Under the pieces are notes generated by a model. The model did not search any database, was not told where the DNA came from, and saw nothing but the letters and a program-made list of their open reading frames with translations. Below are positions 1-12,423 of a stretch of 64,000 bases of DNA, piece after piece; the first letter of the stretch is position 1; every line of letters begins with the position of its first letter. Origin of the DNA: Mycocentrospora acerina (taxonomy: Eukaryota; Ascomycota; Dothideomycetes; Pleosporales); assembly GCA_022701365.1 (NCBI GenBank), contig JAKUHH010000164.1, forward strand, positions 62,001 to 126,000. Reading direction: 5' to 3'. The position numbers and the translations under genes are program-made.

Positions 1-3000
1 CTTGAGCGTCATGGTGACGTTGTAAATGTGGCAGCCGGCTAAGACTAGACCCTTCTTACAAAACGTGTCCTCGATGCGTGGCATTGAGGAGTATCCCCGA
101 CCGTAGTCAGCTTAAGGAGGGCTGTGGACGCGTAAAGGGCCGTGACAGTGAGTAACGATGCGTTTTTATGACCTGTTACGTTAAGAGGAGGCCTCGTTGA
201 TATGGTTTCGCGCGCGGGAAGATCGATTTGCCGGAAGACCGGGACATCATAGCTTGATGACGAAAACGTGAGAAGTCGGGTGATGATTCCTGTAGAACAT
301 TAATATACGTTTCGCAGCTTTTCTGTACATTCCGTAGGACTCTCTACTCTTGTCACGCTGGGCTGCTTCATTCGGTTGAGCGGTTCTCTAGGGGAGTTTC
401 GGTCATTGCATATCGCCTAACTCACCCATCACTTATCACACTTCTGGAGCTTTAAGTAGAACTTCATTCGACTTATGGTCTCCCTCCACTGGAGATATGG
501 CCGTGTTAGTGGTAATGAGTCAGGGTCCTGCTCTGGTGCACTGTTCAAAACGGCAAGACTGTGTAATATGAAGCTATTGCGGGTGTCAAAGCTAGTCTCG
601 GTGTTCAGCGCGGAACGCTACCTATTTTTGTACGAGGGCGTGGCAGAGGATATGTGACCTAGTTAGGGAAATATGTCGCGCCTTCTGCCAGCAGCGGGGT
701 GACCTGAATTGCGGCAAATACGATAAAGTCTCTCGGACTCATAAATTAACTAGCTGAGATAGTTAAAAACTGGTTGAATCACCTATTCACGTGAATAGAG
801 AAGCAACACTAACCGTTCTATTGCAGGGCTTGAGAAGTGTTGTATATACCACTGTGGTATTAAAAAGCACAAGTGGATTTATCATCTCCAAACTGTTAGA
901 AGTGGGTCAGTTCGAAAACAATGCCGGAAAAACTAGAGCCATATTCAGGGTGACGGAGGAAAACAAGATGCGGCACGACCTAACTAGGTAAGCAAGGGCG
1001 GCCGAACGTAAGGGTCTACAATCGAACCCTAATCACAAGCCATTTGAAACAGTCACCTTCCGCCACCAGGAGTCTATTACGGCCGCGCGTGCTGTGTCAA
1101 TGTCTGTGCTCTTTTATTACTTTTTCGTTCCGGCAACTGGGCTATCTGGGTGGCACTATGCAGCAACCAAGTCCGCACTAGTGGCTAACTCAAAACAAGA
1201 CCTGCCTGTGGTTGGACAATGGAAATCACGCTGCGCTTTTCATCACATTTCCTTTTTCCTCAACCTTGCTTTCGATCAGGCTCATGGCTATAGCTCTCGG
1301 AGCTGGAATCGGCGGCTCAAGGTTGCAGCTACCGGTACGTATGAGCGACGCTGGCCGTTAGATGTGAGACTGAGCTGACCGGCAGAAATTCACAACGCCA
1401 GCTTCTTCTGTCTAACAGGCAGCTAGTTCATCCTAGTATCACAAGACTCAGCAAGGCCTCGATCATGAGCGAGCTTTAATGCCAGAAAACTATACAAGCG
1501 CGCTCGTTGAAGACGATTGCCACATCAATACACTCGAGTATGGATTGGAAGAGACAGAAAACCGATGCGGGCCCGGCCCGACCTCTCTTCATACGAGTCA
1601 ATCCTCCATTCTTTGCCGCAACAGACGTACAAAATGAAGGCCAGACCACACAAATAAGGGGCTATAAAACGAAGGGCGAGCAGAGGAAAAATGAAAGTCT
1701 TTCTTTAGAAGACTGGTCTGCGTCGGTTGGTTCGCGTTTGCGTATGGAAGCAAAGTGCACTCTATCAATTCTAATGAACAAGCAGTAGAAGAGGCTAGAA
1801 GAAACTAAATAAACCAACGGAAGATTGTGCGACTACCACTTGTTGTGGGTTACAGTCTTCCGCTCTGAGCTTCAGAGATTGTCTTTTCACCGCGCTTTAG
1901 GTAACCTCTTACAGCCCGCGACAAATCAGCACCCGCAACAGTTCCACACGCATCAGCGACAGATGTTCAAATCTCACGGCGGGCATGCAATGAATTTCAT
2001 CAGAACGATGCCGCTTACCTACCCCGCGAAACCATATCTGATCTCACAAAGAGCTGGCCCCGATAAACAAGCCGATCCACTTCGGACGGCAATTGTGCCG
2101 TAAAAGGGTCAGGATTCCGAGGACCCCGGTGTTTAGAGGATAGAGATAATATATGGAACGTAAAAAATCCTGCAGATGACGATGCCGGTAGCGGGTGGGC
2201 CGTGAAAATGGGCTCTCGTCGTGGGAAAGCTTTACAACAGGCTCATGATTGGGTGCACCTGCAAAGATACACTGGTGGATGTGCTTCAAGGAAATGATGC
2301 AGATGCCAGTCAGACGAGAGAATGTCGTCAACTCGCGCGGCCCGATTGCTTCTTAGTAGAGACTTTTCGAGTATGATATTCAAGATGATGTCGTGTACGA
2401 TACTAGCGCCAAGCTTTCCGAAGTTGTATTGGCGATATAAATCGAAGAGTAGATATAATTCCATAAGCAAGATAATGCGGTCGAAATTACATTATCTCTC
2501 ATTTTTGCGTTTAGAAAGGAATGTCCTATATGTGACAAGTGATCAATGCTCCGTCCTTGACTTCTGCCTTGAGCAAATGGTCCACATACACTAGAAATAG
2601 GTCGATACTCGTGTTATTAAGATCTCTTTCAGTTGTTCTCAAAATTTGAAGAAATCAAATAGTACTTTGCCCCAGAGCCACCTTACCCGCTATTCTTTGC
2701 CGCTGGTAACCAAGAAGACAAAAGTGTAGCCACCCCCACAAACTTAACACGTATCTCACCAGTATTTCTTTCGCATGGGATCCATCTGAGTTGCAAGTGA
2801 TGCGAGTTTCAATGCTTCAGTCGCGATTTATTTGGGCAAAATTTTCACGCGACGGTAATGATAGCGCCTGCAATCTCGCAGATTCTGAATACTATTGGAA
2901 AATTCTAAGATCAAAGCTGTTGACTTCAAAATGCCACATTAATCACCGATATTGTTCCTGTGAGCAACGTGCGACTTCACATCCGTATGACTGACGATAT

Positions 3001-3480
3001 TTGTAGAATGCTAGGCCTTGGTCTTTATGTTTGAGCGGATATCACATCCCACCATCACACATTCGCTCTATTCAAGCAATTTCCTATTTATCACTTTCCC
3101 TGTCGTCATCGCTTCTAGTTCGAAGTCTAGGCGGAAAAACTTGCGTTTGCGTGACATGCCAAACACATCGACTCGTGCTTCGTGGATAGAGGTGGAGACT
3201 CTTGGGAGTAAGAGATGATTGTCGTGACGATCTCCTGTGAGGAAAGTGCAGATTTCAAATGTAATTTGAGCGTTTAGACACTGACATTGTAATCTGTCAC
3301 TGTCCCACCACCACGGCTATTTGAACCTGTATTGAGCGAAAAAATCCCAAGACACATGATTTGCGGTATTTGTAGCTGGGGTAGTAGAGTTAAAGTCGTC
3401 AACGTCAGGACTATAAGTTGCTGCCGATGGTGGTACGATTGCGCGAACATATATCTTGGACAAGTCGCAAGCAAGCGGGC
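1..3480. other. No supported gene; non-coding or decayed DNA
   Basis: Only short open frames (under about 100 codons) occur here on either strand, without recognisable motifs, without a splice-compatible partner and mostly overlapping each other in conflicting frames. I see no transposon termini, tRNA-like or rRNA-like sequence. The stretch may be old decayed repeat DNA, but nothing supports a specific label. Confidence 0.5.
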
Positions 3481-3483
3481 GCC

Positions 3484-4336
3484 TTAAACCTTAATAGGAA
3501 CGAGGTAATTTTGCAAACCGAAATCATATTTTTGACGGTTTCTTTGCAATTTCTTTAGACTCTTCCTGGACGATGCAGAGAGTGTAACAGTTGGTGGTCG
3601 TGGTAACAAGCTTACAGCATCAAGTTCCTGGGTTTTGCTTGAACTAGTACTTGACAGACCTGGACTGCACCATTGCGAACCCGGCTCATAACTTGTTAAG
3701 AGCTGGATTTTTGACAGCAGGATTGTCATCTGGTTATGACTAAACTCTAAGGGTTGTGCCTCGGGGTTCGAAAATGTTCTTAGCAGCCACCAATCGATCT
3801 TGTATATGTGCCGAATGTTCACATAGGAATTGTGTTCCAGTCTAGCACCATTCATAAGATTCAGCCTTGGAAAGCGCTTTTCGGTGTTCTCTAAGGTAGC
3901 GTCGGGATGGTGTGGAGTAGGTGAGATGGGCAAATACCACGTGCGTCGGCTAGCTTGGGAATTATTCGATTTGCTGTACAACTGTTCGAGCTTCTTCCCT
4001 CGCAACGAAGTAATCTTATTAATATTAGTATTCGAACTGTTTTTGTAATTCAATACTCACAATTTGAAAATGCACTTTGTTTCCCTCGTCTTTTGGCCTG
4101 CTCACAACAACTACTGGATGGTTGTATATGCCGTTCTCGATTGCTCCTTTTCCATGCGCTCTCTTTACTGTATGTTGGTTCAACTCTTCTAGCGAGGGTA
4201 ACCAAAATATTTGACCCGGGTAAACCTCGCTTTCACTCGTTGTGTTGTGGACTTGATAGTTATTTGTATTTCGCACGTCGTAATGCTCAATGCATCGACT
4301 GACAGGATAGTGAGAATATGGGGATGAGTTCGACAT
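3484..4336 (-). CDS. Conserved-looking fungal hypothetical protein, two exons
   Basis: Two exons on the minus strand: 4336-4061 and 4014-3484, with a 46-bp intron (4015-4060) that has a GTGAGT donor, a TACTAAT branch-like site and an AAG acceptor. The phase is 0 and the product is 268 aa. I chose the ATG at 4336; the frame extends further upstream but without another ATG. The N-terminal half has a compact, conserved-looking core: PGQIFWLP, then YNHPVVVVS, then VHFQI joined across the intron to ITSLRGKK, then YLPISPTP, LNGARLE-like and NSYVNIRHIYKIDW segments. This pattern resembles a widespread ascomycete family without known function that I remember only loosely. The C-terminal 80 residues are Ser/Lys-rich and low complexity. 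There is no signal peptide or membrane helix. It stands alone, about 1.4 kb from the F-box gene on the other strand. Confidence 0.7.
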
Positions 4337-4339
4337 TGT

Positions 4340-5770
4340 CTGCTTAATTGGATGCAAGTCTCTAAGATAGACTAGCAGTCCTCTTTTATCCTTCCTGTCA
4401 CAGCTAAGCCTCACGCGCTCAGGCCAACATTTCGCAAATCTGTACAAGAGGCGCAGTCGCCACCACAGCCGCCATGGAGGATCAAGGTTTTTACTAGACC
4501 AAGCTGATAGTCTCAGGCATCAAGTAAAGTTTCAGGCAAAGAGTAGCTGCAGGAAAAACATTTTGACGAGATGTAATGGACGTTTGTACATATTTAAGTA
4601 ATATTACATAAGGTGTGTTGCTGACGGAGAAAGCACCACACAAGCGTGCAGTAGAAGTCATTCAGAGCTTCTTCATAAGTGCTGCGGTGTCAGGCTGTAA
4701 GTAATTTTCTCAGTGATCGGTCGCTTAGGGCTTCCCAGTTGACAATCAATCACATGGTACAGCAAGGGAAGATCAAGGGCGCACACGTACAGAAATGACC
4801 GGAAGCCGGATGCCGAAAGCCAGAATACTCAATGATGAATTTAATTACACCATAATATGAACCAGGCAACAAGATTACCTCACACCGCTTCGCATTGTGG
4901 CTTGATGCAAATAACGCCTACAACATCTGAGCGTACAACCTACTCAGGCTTGACTTAGTTACTCAAATATTATTTAACGACTTACCGCAAACTCTTAGCA
5001 TAATTTAAGGTTAACTTCTTAGTCGGAATGGTAATTCAAGGTAGGCTGAATTGTATAATTGGTCAACTGATGAAGTCTGACTTATCTACATCTTTGCATC
5101 CAGAGTGAGCAACGAGCAAGTCAACCTGAGGCTCAACTTCAAGCGCTTACCAAGATAGGTAGGTACTAAACCATTTCAATTAACCGCTTGACTTAATGAG
5201 GTAACCAATCAAGTCTATCTGAAGTTGTTAGCCTCACCTACTTGATCGATGACAACTCTGCTAATGATGCATTTTTGCCCCTATCTGTCACCACACACCA
5301 TAGACGCAGCGTTAAACCTCCATGTAAGTTAAAGTAGATCAAACTAATCGCACTCATTTATATTTTATTAAATAGAGGGATGGAAAATTACGCTCATCGC
5401 TAGTGGCTCTATATTCTCATGTTTTAAGTCGTGATTATGGCGTTGGGTGGCGCATTACGCGCACGGACATGATGCCTACGTTCTTGGCGTCCGACCCCAC
5501 ATTGCAACTCGCCCGGCGGTACAGTTGTCAACCTGTCGCTCATTAACACAAGTTACTGTCTATTACGCTACATCGAGCAACAGTACCCTTCGCTTCTGCT
5601 CACTTTGGATCTCTCTCCATTGCCCCTTAGACCGCATTCCGCCTACCAGCTGCCCACCACGGCTCCTCACTCCATCCATCCAGCTACTGACTAAACCCTC
5701 GCTGCGCGTATATTATCTGATGCCCAGAGCGAGGACGCCATAATCAGCTGACATCACATCTCTCGGCCTT
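4340..5770. other. Intergenic, probable 5' region of the F-box gene
   Basis: No supported gene. From about 5560 to 5770 the plus strand is rich in CT runs, as is common in leaders of filamentous-fungal genes, so this part is probably promoter and 5' UTR of the gene starting at 5772. The rest is AT-rich with no recognised repeat. Confidence 0.4.
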
Positions 5771-5771
5771 C

Positions 5772-6989
5772 ATGTCGACTTCGACTATCCTAGCTAGCGA
5801 TAACGAGGCTTTGCACAACACACCTTTATTACGTTTGCCAAACGAATTACTTATACATTGTCTAGAATACAGCTTGGATTTCCATCATATCGACTATGAA
5901 GACTCTTGGTTGAAAGTTCGCTTTGTATGCCGACACATAAATGAATTATGCTTGCCTCTATTCGGAAAGAGCTATTTTGGTCACCTTCTTGTGCTTTTTC
6001 ATCCACAGAGTTTTCGAGTTCTGGGAGAAATCGCGTCCTCTCAAAAGCTTGCCAAGTATGTTCATAGGGTTACAATTAGCAGCCAAACGATGGGTCGAGC
6101 AAGCAGAGAGGGTGAGGAGGGTGAGGTCCAAGATTGTATCCCAGACAACGACGTCCTTGTACAAGCGTTCAAGAGCCTCTCGAACTTACAATCGATCCAG
6201 CTTGATGGCTATTCGTTCTTTGATCCTGGAGAAGGTCGAAAAGGCCTTCGGTGCGGAGAAAGATTGATCAGCGACCTACAGGTGGACGATCATGGCATCT
6301 TTACGAATACCTACCGCAAAATGTACAGCTTTGCGCTTCTTGCACTTTTCAATGCTTCTATGCACGAAAAAGTCAGCATAGATCTAGATTTTCCTTCACC
6401 AGAAGGATTGGAGCTGCCAGAGGTGAATTTAGATTCGGATTATTGGGTGGCATGTGCACAAGGAGTTCGCTCGCTAACTTTTAGTTGCGACACAAGTACT
6501 GAATGGCATCAAAAGCTTTTCTTATCCACTTCAAAACTCGAACACTTGGGTCTAGACGTCAATTCTTGGACGTTTAATTTAGACAAACTTGTAGCGCTTC
6601 AACACACTTGGTCCATCTTGCGTTTTATTGAGCTTGACCAAGTATCTTGTTCGTGCACAGCATTGAAGGGACTCTTGTTGTCCAACAAAGAATCTTTGGC
6701 GGAAATAAAACTGCGGAACATTACTATTACTGAAGGAGGTACTTGGGCAGAGCCTCTAGCGCTCATGTGCAGCATGCCCAAGCTCACGAACTTAATCCTT
6801 TCAGATCTGGCTGCCAATTTACCTGTACCTGTAACTTATTTTGATCGGGAAGGTGCCCATTTCGAAGCGAAAGATAACGAAAGGGTGACTGTTGGTCTTA
6901 AAGTCATCACTAATGACCTACGGATGATGCAGTGCAATAATATTGAAGGGGCACAAGGCCTTGTGAACTTTAGGCGAGTCATTGAGTAA
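5772..6989 (+). CDS. F-box-like protein
   Basis: Single-exon gene of 405 aa from an ATG at 5772. Residues about 19-65 fit an F-box: LLRLPNELLIHCLEY followed by a conserved Trp-containing helix (WLKVRFVCRHINELCLPLF), the usual form in Pezizomycotina. F-box proteins bind Skp1 and deliver substrates to SCF ubiquitin ligases. The rest (about 100-400) contains irregular Leu-rich stretches (LQSIQLDGY, LEHLGLDV, LTNLILSD), consistent with degenerate LRR-like substrate-binding repeats, the normal plan of fungal F-box/LRR proteins. No frameshift or internal stop is seen. The substrate cannot be inferred. Upstream DNA is CT-rich; downstream is AT-rich intergenic DNA. Confidence 0.75.
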   Translation: MSTSTILASDNEALHNTPLLRLPNELLIHCLEYSLDFHHIDYEDSWLKVRFVCRHINELCLPLFGKSYFGHLLVLFHPQSFRVLGEIASSQKLAKYVHRVTISSQTMGRASREGEEGEVQDCIPDNDVLVQAFKSLSNLQSIQLDGYSFFDPGEGRKGLRCGERLISDLQVDDHGIFTNTYRKMYSFALLALFNASMHEKVSIDLDFPSPEGLELPEVNLDSDYWVACAQGVRSLTFSCDTSTEWHQKLFLSTSKLEHLGLDVNSWTFNLDKLVALQHTWSILRFIELDQVSCSCTALKGLLLSNKESLAEIKLRNITITEGGTWAEPLALMCSMPKLTNLILSDLAANLPVPVTYFDREGAHFEAKDNERVTVGLKVITNDLRMMQCNNIEGAQGLVNFRRVIE

Positions 6990-7588
6990 ATGAGTAGTTG
7001 CATAAAATAAATTGTTGCCTTTTACCTAGCATATCAAATATGACAGAATTTTTATCTCACTGACAACGTGTTTCATGATAGTTAAAAGACGAAATTGTCA
7101 TTCAGACTTCTGAGTGTATCATAATATAGCCACTTTAGCAAATAGAGAGAGAGTCTGAAAGGTAAAGGGTAGCGGTCTACTAACCTCGCTGATCTTAAGT
7201 GCAGCACCAAGACAAAAATCTAGGCGCAGCAACACTCCGATCGCGTCCCTGCCTGAATTCAGGACACATGACTGGAATTGGACCTTTCCAGATACTACTA
7301 AATCATAAAATTTGCTTTAAGAACTAATCTTAGTAGAATACTGTGTCACGAAGTGTAAAAAAAAGAGCGCAAATAGAAAGAAGGCTGTAAAACTTACTAC
7401 AAAGATTTAATAATGCGTCCTGAATTGGATTAATTAACTGTGAGAAGCAATGATTTGATTTAGTTATAGCTTATAGCAAGCATTTCCTCTCTTTCACGAA
7501 CCTATCACTCATCGTTTCTCAGTATATACAGGCTTATCACAATAATTCGCATGTCACATTACTTGTTTGCGCCAATAGTGACGATAGT
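6990..7588. other. AT-rich intergenic region
   Basis: About 600 bp between the F-box gene and the copia remnant, with no gene or terminal repeat that I can recognise. Confidence 0.5.
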
Positions 7589-8210
7589 CTACTCGACGGG
7601 GTCGAGGGCAGCGATTGTAAGTTTGCAGTTACTGATTTCTGTGGCAAATCGATCGTGATCACGCTTATAGAGTAACTTGGTGAGGCCTTCAGCGACTATC
7701 TCAGCGTTGTGGACATGCTGAAGGATGAGTTTGCCACGAACAACCCGCTTCTTGATGTAGTGTAATAGATAAACACATGCATGATGTGTTCATGATAATC
7801 TCTAGCAAGCATGAGTAAGATCGCAGGCTCTTTAATGCCGCGGAGCTTAAATTTTAGAGAATGTAGTCGTGCCGAGTCAGTAAGTACTCCTACCATGAGG
7901 CATTCTTGCCAGCGTAGGTGAGAGCGAAATACTTAGCCTCGGTGGTGGAAGTGGGTATGATATATTGCTTGCGAGATTTGCGAAAGATGGTAATATTGGT
8001 GAGCTTGAGTAAGTAGCATGAAGTGAGTATCTGACTGGTTCCATCAGCGAAGGACGCGTCGCTGTAGCCGCGGAGTTAGAGGTGGTGAGGTGAAGGTTCG
8101 GCGTACGACTTGAATGTAGTCTCATCGCGCGGTGACTCGAATGTCAAGGCGAGATCTATCGTCGTGGTAAAGTAATCTACTATATGATGCGCGTAGACGA
8201 TGTAAGCCCC
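7589..8210 (-). pseudogene. Ty1/copia retrotransposon remnant, RNase H end of pol
   Basis: Reading the minus strand from about 8200 down to the stop at 7589 gives the end of a copia polyprotein: a DLALTF-like segment, then LRGYSDASFADG, then FRKSRKQYIIPTSTTEAKYFAL, the typical RNase H order (SDADFA..., SWKSKKQ..., SSTEAEY). It is followed in another frame by HYIKKRVVRGKLILQHVH and EIVAEGLTKLL, the standard copia C-terminus (the ADxLTKPL position). Stops interrupt it (TAA at 8076-8078; TAG after the NASW segment) and at least one frame change occurs. No LTRs were recognised. It is a dead fragment. Confidence 0.8.
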
Positions 8211-8220
8211 GTCAACGTCT

Positions 8221-8400
8221 GTCCCTACAGGACAAAAATCCTGATTTGCCGAAAACAACTAATGAGAGTGCAAAGATCGCGCATAATGCTACGCAACATG
8301 CTCTTTATCCTGGACCTTGTAAGAAAGGTTTATTCTTCTAATTTTACAATTGGTTTAGCGTACTATTTTGTCAATGTAGCGTTTTTGGAATCTTATAATT
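8221..8400 (+). repeat. Dispersed repeat, copy 1 (partner at 50281-50445)
   Basis: This segment aligns by eye with 50281-50445 over about 165 bp. Shared blocks include AATGAGAG.GCAA, CAACATGCTCTTTA and TGTAGCGTTTTT/GGTAGCGTTTTT, in the same order and spacing on the same strand. Differences are mostly transitions. It abuts the copia remnant but encodes no recognised part of it. The element type is unknown. Confidence 0.55.
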
Positions 8401-8439
8401 TAGCCTTTTTTTGCACGCTGGGTTTTCCGCCCTGTTAGG

Positions 8440-9548
8440 ACGGACGTTAGATTGTCTGCGTAGAGAACAGCGTCGGTTCAGAGCTGCGAGACCGAATCCA
8501 GAAATATAGTAACAATTGACTGGAAATATTAGAGTATTCAGGTGTCAGCTCTACTGTCGGAGGAGGCGAAATGCGTTTTGAGCTTGAAGACGTTGGCGTC
8601 GAGTGAAGTAAGGCGTTCGGGCGCGGCAGCACGATCGAAGGTTGCAGCAGACTTTTCAAATCAAGGCTCCATCGGCAACTCATTAGTCATGATCAGGCTC
8701 TCGGCGAATACTGCCAAGAGTTTCAGCAGGAATCCGGCGGACTCCAAACGAAGTAGGGCGGTGCTGCTTATAGGTCCCCACGAGGAGACGAGTCAAGTTC
8801 AAGCAAGGAAGCAGCCTGGTCAATGTTGGCCGAATCGTTGGTGAGCACAGAAATGGCGTTGGCGAGGTTATCCTCAACGCTGGACAGCATCGACAAATTA
8901 GAAGTAGCAGTTAAGTATAAAAATGAGATTCTAACATTACTGTTGGGTGCAATCGGGAACAACTTCACACCCGGAAGTCTTTTCGGAGCAGGATTATTGA
9001 TTGAAGTAGTAGTTGCCTCTTGCGGTGGAAACTCAAAAAAAGTCTTGAATGTTGCTATGACAATAGTCGTCGTGAAATTCGGCGATGCAATCAAGGCAGT
9101 CACATAGGGGCGAACTGGGCTCCTCGCCTTACAAAGAGGGCACAAGAACTCACGACACAAGACTCCTTGGCGGGAAGTGTCTAAATGAATTTCTCAGCGG
9201 GAGGAGCAGCACAGCCGTCATCATGAAGATTGAAATGGGGGCGCTTGTCACTGGGGGCCTCAGAATCGGCCATGTTGGGACAACATTACGATACCTTCTT
9301 GTGCGATTCTGTGTTTTGCTTCAACAAGTGCTGTTAGAAGGTTTGAATTGCCTACATTTTGTTCAAGTCTACAAATACAGACTTTCTACCTAAGAAGTAC
9401 CGTTCTCGACGTGTTTATGAGGCTTTGTTTTCGAAATTTCAAGTTTAGTTAAAGCAACTGGGACGCCCCGAAATCTAACCAACTTCTTCGCGTCTCCCTA
9501 AACATTCCTTCAGGTATGATTCAACTTTTACCTTTTCTTCAAATAACT
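8440..9548. other. Unresolved region, possible decayed coding DNA
   Basis: Open frames of 80-130 codons exist on both strands (for example minus 8768-9160 and plus 8823-9107), but they overlap each other and I recognise no family. The minus frame has a protein-like stretch (SVEDNLANAISVLTNDSAN), which could be part of a decayed gene. Not enough to call a gene. Confidence 0.35.
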
Positions 9549-11411
9549 TTAGACGAGGCTGTTCTTGCAAGCTCTTGTGGCGGGATCGGTGTACCCTTCA
9601 TGACAAAATGCTGTGCACCCTCCCATGTGTCGGATTTCCTTGATCGTTCCAGTTGATTCTTCTTCCTCCATGGCTGATTGTTTGCAAGGGCAAGTTCTCT
9701 GGTTGCAGCGCCTGGGTTTACAATCGCACATAAGGAAATGTTTCACTTCTGCTACACATTCCTTGAGAATCGCGAGATGTGATGGATTGTAGGAAGGTAG
9801 TGAGGTAGGATTAGTCGGGTCATAGTTTCCGTGTGCTGAGATTGACCGGCAAATGTACCTTTCGAGTTCTTGGAAAACATCAGGGAGCTGGCGAGGAACT
9901 GGTTCGTTTGAGACGACTTCAGCATGTTTGATGAGCCACTTCAATTTGTTCATTAGCGGTTCAAGTTGGTCTGGATCTTTTGACCACATCTGGCCACCAA
10001 AAAGGTGTGTAAAAGGCGCTCCGATTGAAATAGCCATGTGTGGAGTGAAATCCCCGTTCATCACTAGCGTCCACTGTGGCTCCAAGAAGATAGTGAACAC
10101 TTTGTCAGCAGGTGGTCTCCACATGACTCCACCAGCCGTTGGACTGGCAAAACTTTTGATAACATTGTCGTTGACAGGCCCATCGTAAATGGTCCAGAGC
10201 TTACTGCCGTATAAAGGAGTGATATGTGTTCCGCCAACAATATCTTGGTGCCATCCAGACATCGTGCCACGCTCTCCAACGAGATGAAATGACAAGCAAG
10301 ATCTCATGTCATTGAGACTAGCTGACCGCATTGTCTCTTTTCCACAACCAGCATCCATGTTGTACCTTGATTTCAGAGTAGTAGTCAAGGTGTGCAATAG
10401 TGTGAAACCTAGCTCTTCAATGACGTCTGTGCTACGAGAGATATGCCCCAGCAGTGACCCGGAAATATTGAGAAAATTCAACGGTGATCGACCTTCGTGA
10501 TAAAGCTGTTTCATTTTGGGGACAAGCATCGCTTTTCTGAATAGCCCGACAAAATTTTCGACAGGCATCGTTGTTGTAAGCGGATCCTCGGCTGAGCTAC
10601 GGGTATATTCTTGGTATTCCAGTGCGCAATCAATGAACGACTCCTCCAATACGTTGAGTAGATGGCTTGTCTCACGTTGGTACTCGGGATGTTTTCCTGG
10701 AGGAATGAGGATATAAGGTACATTTGGTATGCCTTGAATCTTCTTCGCAGCTCGCAGCTGCTCCAGTGTGGCGCAAAGAACACGACATTCTCCCACCGTA
10801 TTTTCCTCTCCAATCTCAAAATCTCCGCGAAAAGGCGTGCTGATTTTGTCTCCCAAATAGCCTTGAGCGAAGGTCGCTATCAATGGTATGTAATGGTCAT
10901 CGCGTAGATAGAGTTTCTGGTCTTCGGATAGGTCGTTCCGCTTGTAGTGTCTGAGGAACTCGATGTAGCCTTGCAAACAATTATCGTCCTCAATTTCATT
11001 GTTGCTGATGGCATGCTCCATTTCAATCACCAGCTGATTAATGGTTGCCGTGTGCTTCTTATGGAGCATTTCGCGTAGCATCAAGGGCTCCGCTGGCGTC
11101 AAATTGGGAACATCCAAATTGAGGCTGCTTGTGTAGGCGTGATCATTGTGGTATGGGGACAATTGTACAGAATCTGTATCGATTGGTGGGTTCATGCAGT
11201 GTTCTGAAGTTTTCGAGAGTGGTTGTGACGCGTCTTTCAGAAGTGAGTTGCCATTCTGATTACCTACAAAGCAGCTAGCTGCTTTCGATGAAGAGTCTTT
11301 CTACAGCATGAAGTCAGTTCCAGATTTCTCTACTTGATGGAGCCGACGAACGTGATCCGACTCAGAGCCTGGTTCTACTACCCCTCGTTTTCTCTTCACT
11401 GCTTTCTCCAT
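9549..11411 (-). CDS. JmjC-domain protein with Cys-rich C-terminus
   Basis: The main open frame runs from an ATG at 11195 to the stop at 9549 (548 aa). The frame continues upstream to an ATG at 11411, interrupted by one TAG (11301-11303). That TAG is exactly the last base triplet of a good 51-bp intron candidate (11301-11351: GTTCGT donor, ACTGAC branch site, CTGTAG acceptor), so I favour exons 11411-11352 and 11300-9549, product 603 aa. The small first exon adds a basic KRKR stretch, a possible nuclear signal. The catalytic region shows the JmjC iron site: SGWHQD (H and D ligands), a YGSKLWTIYDG strand, and a distal His in GDFTPHMAIS. JmjC enzymes are Fe(II)/2-oxoglutarate dioxygenases, often histone demethylases. 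The last 80 residues hold a Cys cluster (CDCKPRRCNQRTCPC) that may bind zinc. Substrate unknown. Confidence 0.72.
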
Positions 11412-12423
11412 TGAAGAAGGCCTGTTTGGTTTACTAGGGCGATGTAAACAGAATCTGCGTTTTGTCTGATACTGCTATACGGGACGGAGTCCAGAGTCTT
11501 TCCGATTAAAACTTTGACACTCGACGTCAAGTGTTCAAATGCGACTCACCTTCGAGGTAGATAATAAGACTGTCCAATTAATCAGTAAGTGGGTGATAGA
11601 TATAAGCAATTGAGACAAGTTACTCACGCAGGCGACAAAAATCCAACACAGGAGAATCAGGCTTGCGAGCGTATGCTGGTCCAAATTGCAGATGGCAGTA
11701 GCAGCCAGATACACGGCGCGATTTTGACGGGACCACAGTTAAGCTATTGTACTGCAATGATAACAAACTTTTTCGTGCCGATGGGATACGCAAACAATTG
11801 ATGTGACAGAAAAGCGGGTCCAATAAGTGGACTTGGATGAAGGTGATCAACCGAGACGCAGTGAAGGAGAGAAGTGTCAGAATTCAAGCATCTCCGAAAG
11901 GAGCGACCAAAATCCAAGGTACAACGCACAAAACATAGATGCGCTATAAAAAAAAGATCTTAAAATCCCGAACTCTTATAGACCTCTTAAGCTGCAGAAA
12001 AACATCTTTGATACTATAATAATAGAGGCAAATCGTGAACTAAGGCAACAGTTAACATTATACATAACCAATATTTTGAACACAATTAGATTCACATTAA
12101 TACATCGCCGATTATATAATGGTTAAACAACTCTGCTTCTACGTTGTCTTTGAGGCCAATCTACGACTCAATGAAGCAATTAGACTACGTTTCCCACCCC
12201 CAGGTGTCAGTAAGCATACTCTTAGACCGAACACACGGACTTTTACATCAGCTTGCAGTGGTTCCAGCACACATTTGATATTATAGACCAAGGAACGATT
12301 GTGTGAGATAGCTTCGGTACACATGAAACTCTGGGAATCCTGGAGTTGTGCTTTGCAAACAACATAACCTCATGTCGTTCCCCTTCTCATACTTCTCACA
12401 AGCTTTAGCCCTGCGACGTCGCT
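11412..12423. other. Intergenic region upstream of the JmjC gene
   Basis: No supported gene. Between about 11940 and 12120 the DNA is strongly AT-rich. No terminal repeat was recognised for the transposase remnant that follows. Confidence 0.45.

Noticed and set aside
8768..9160. 130-codon minus-strand frame as a gene
   Set aside because: A comparable plus-strand frame overlaps it, no domain is visible, and no intron or start context supports either.
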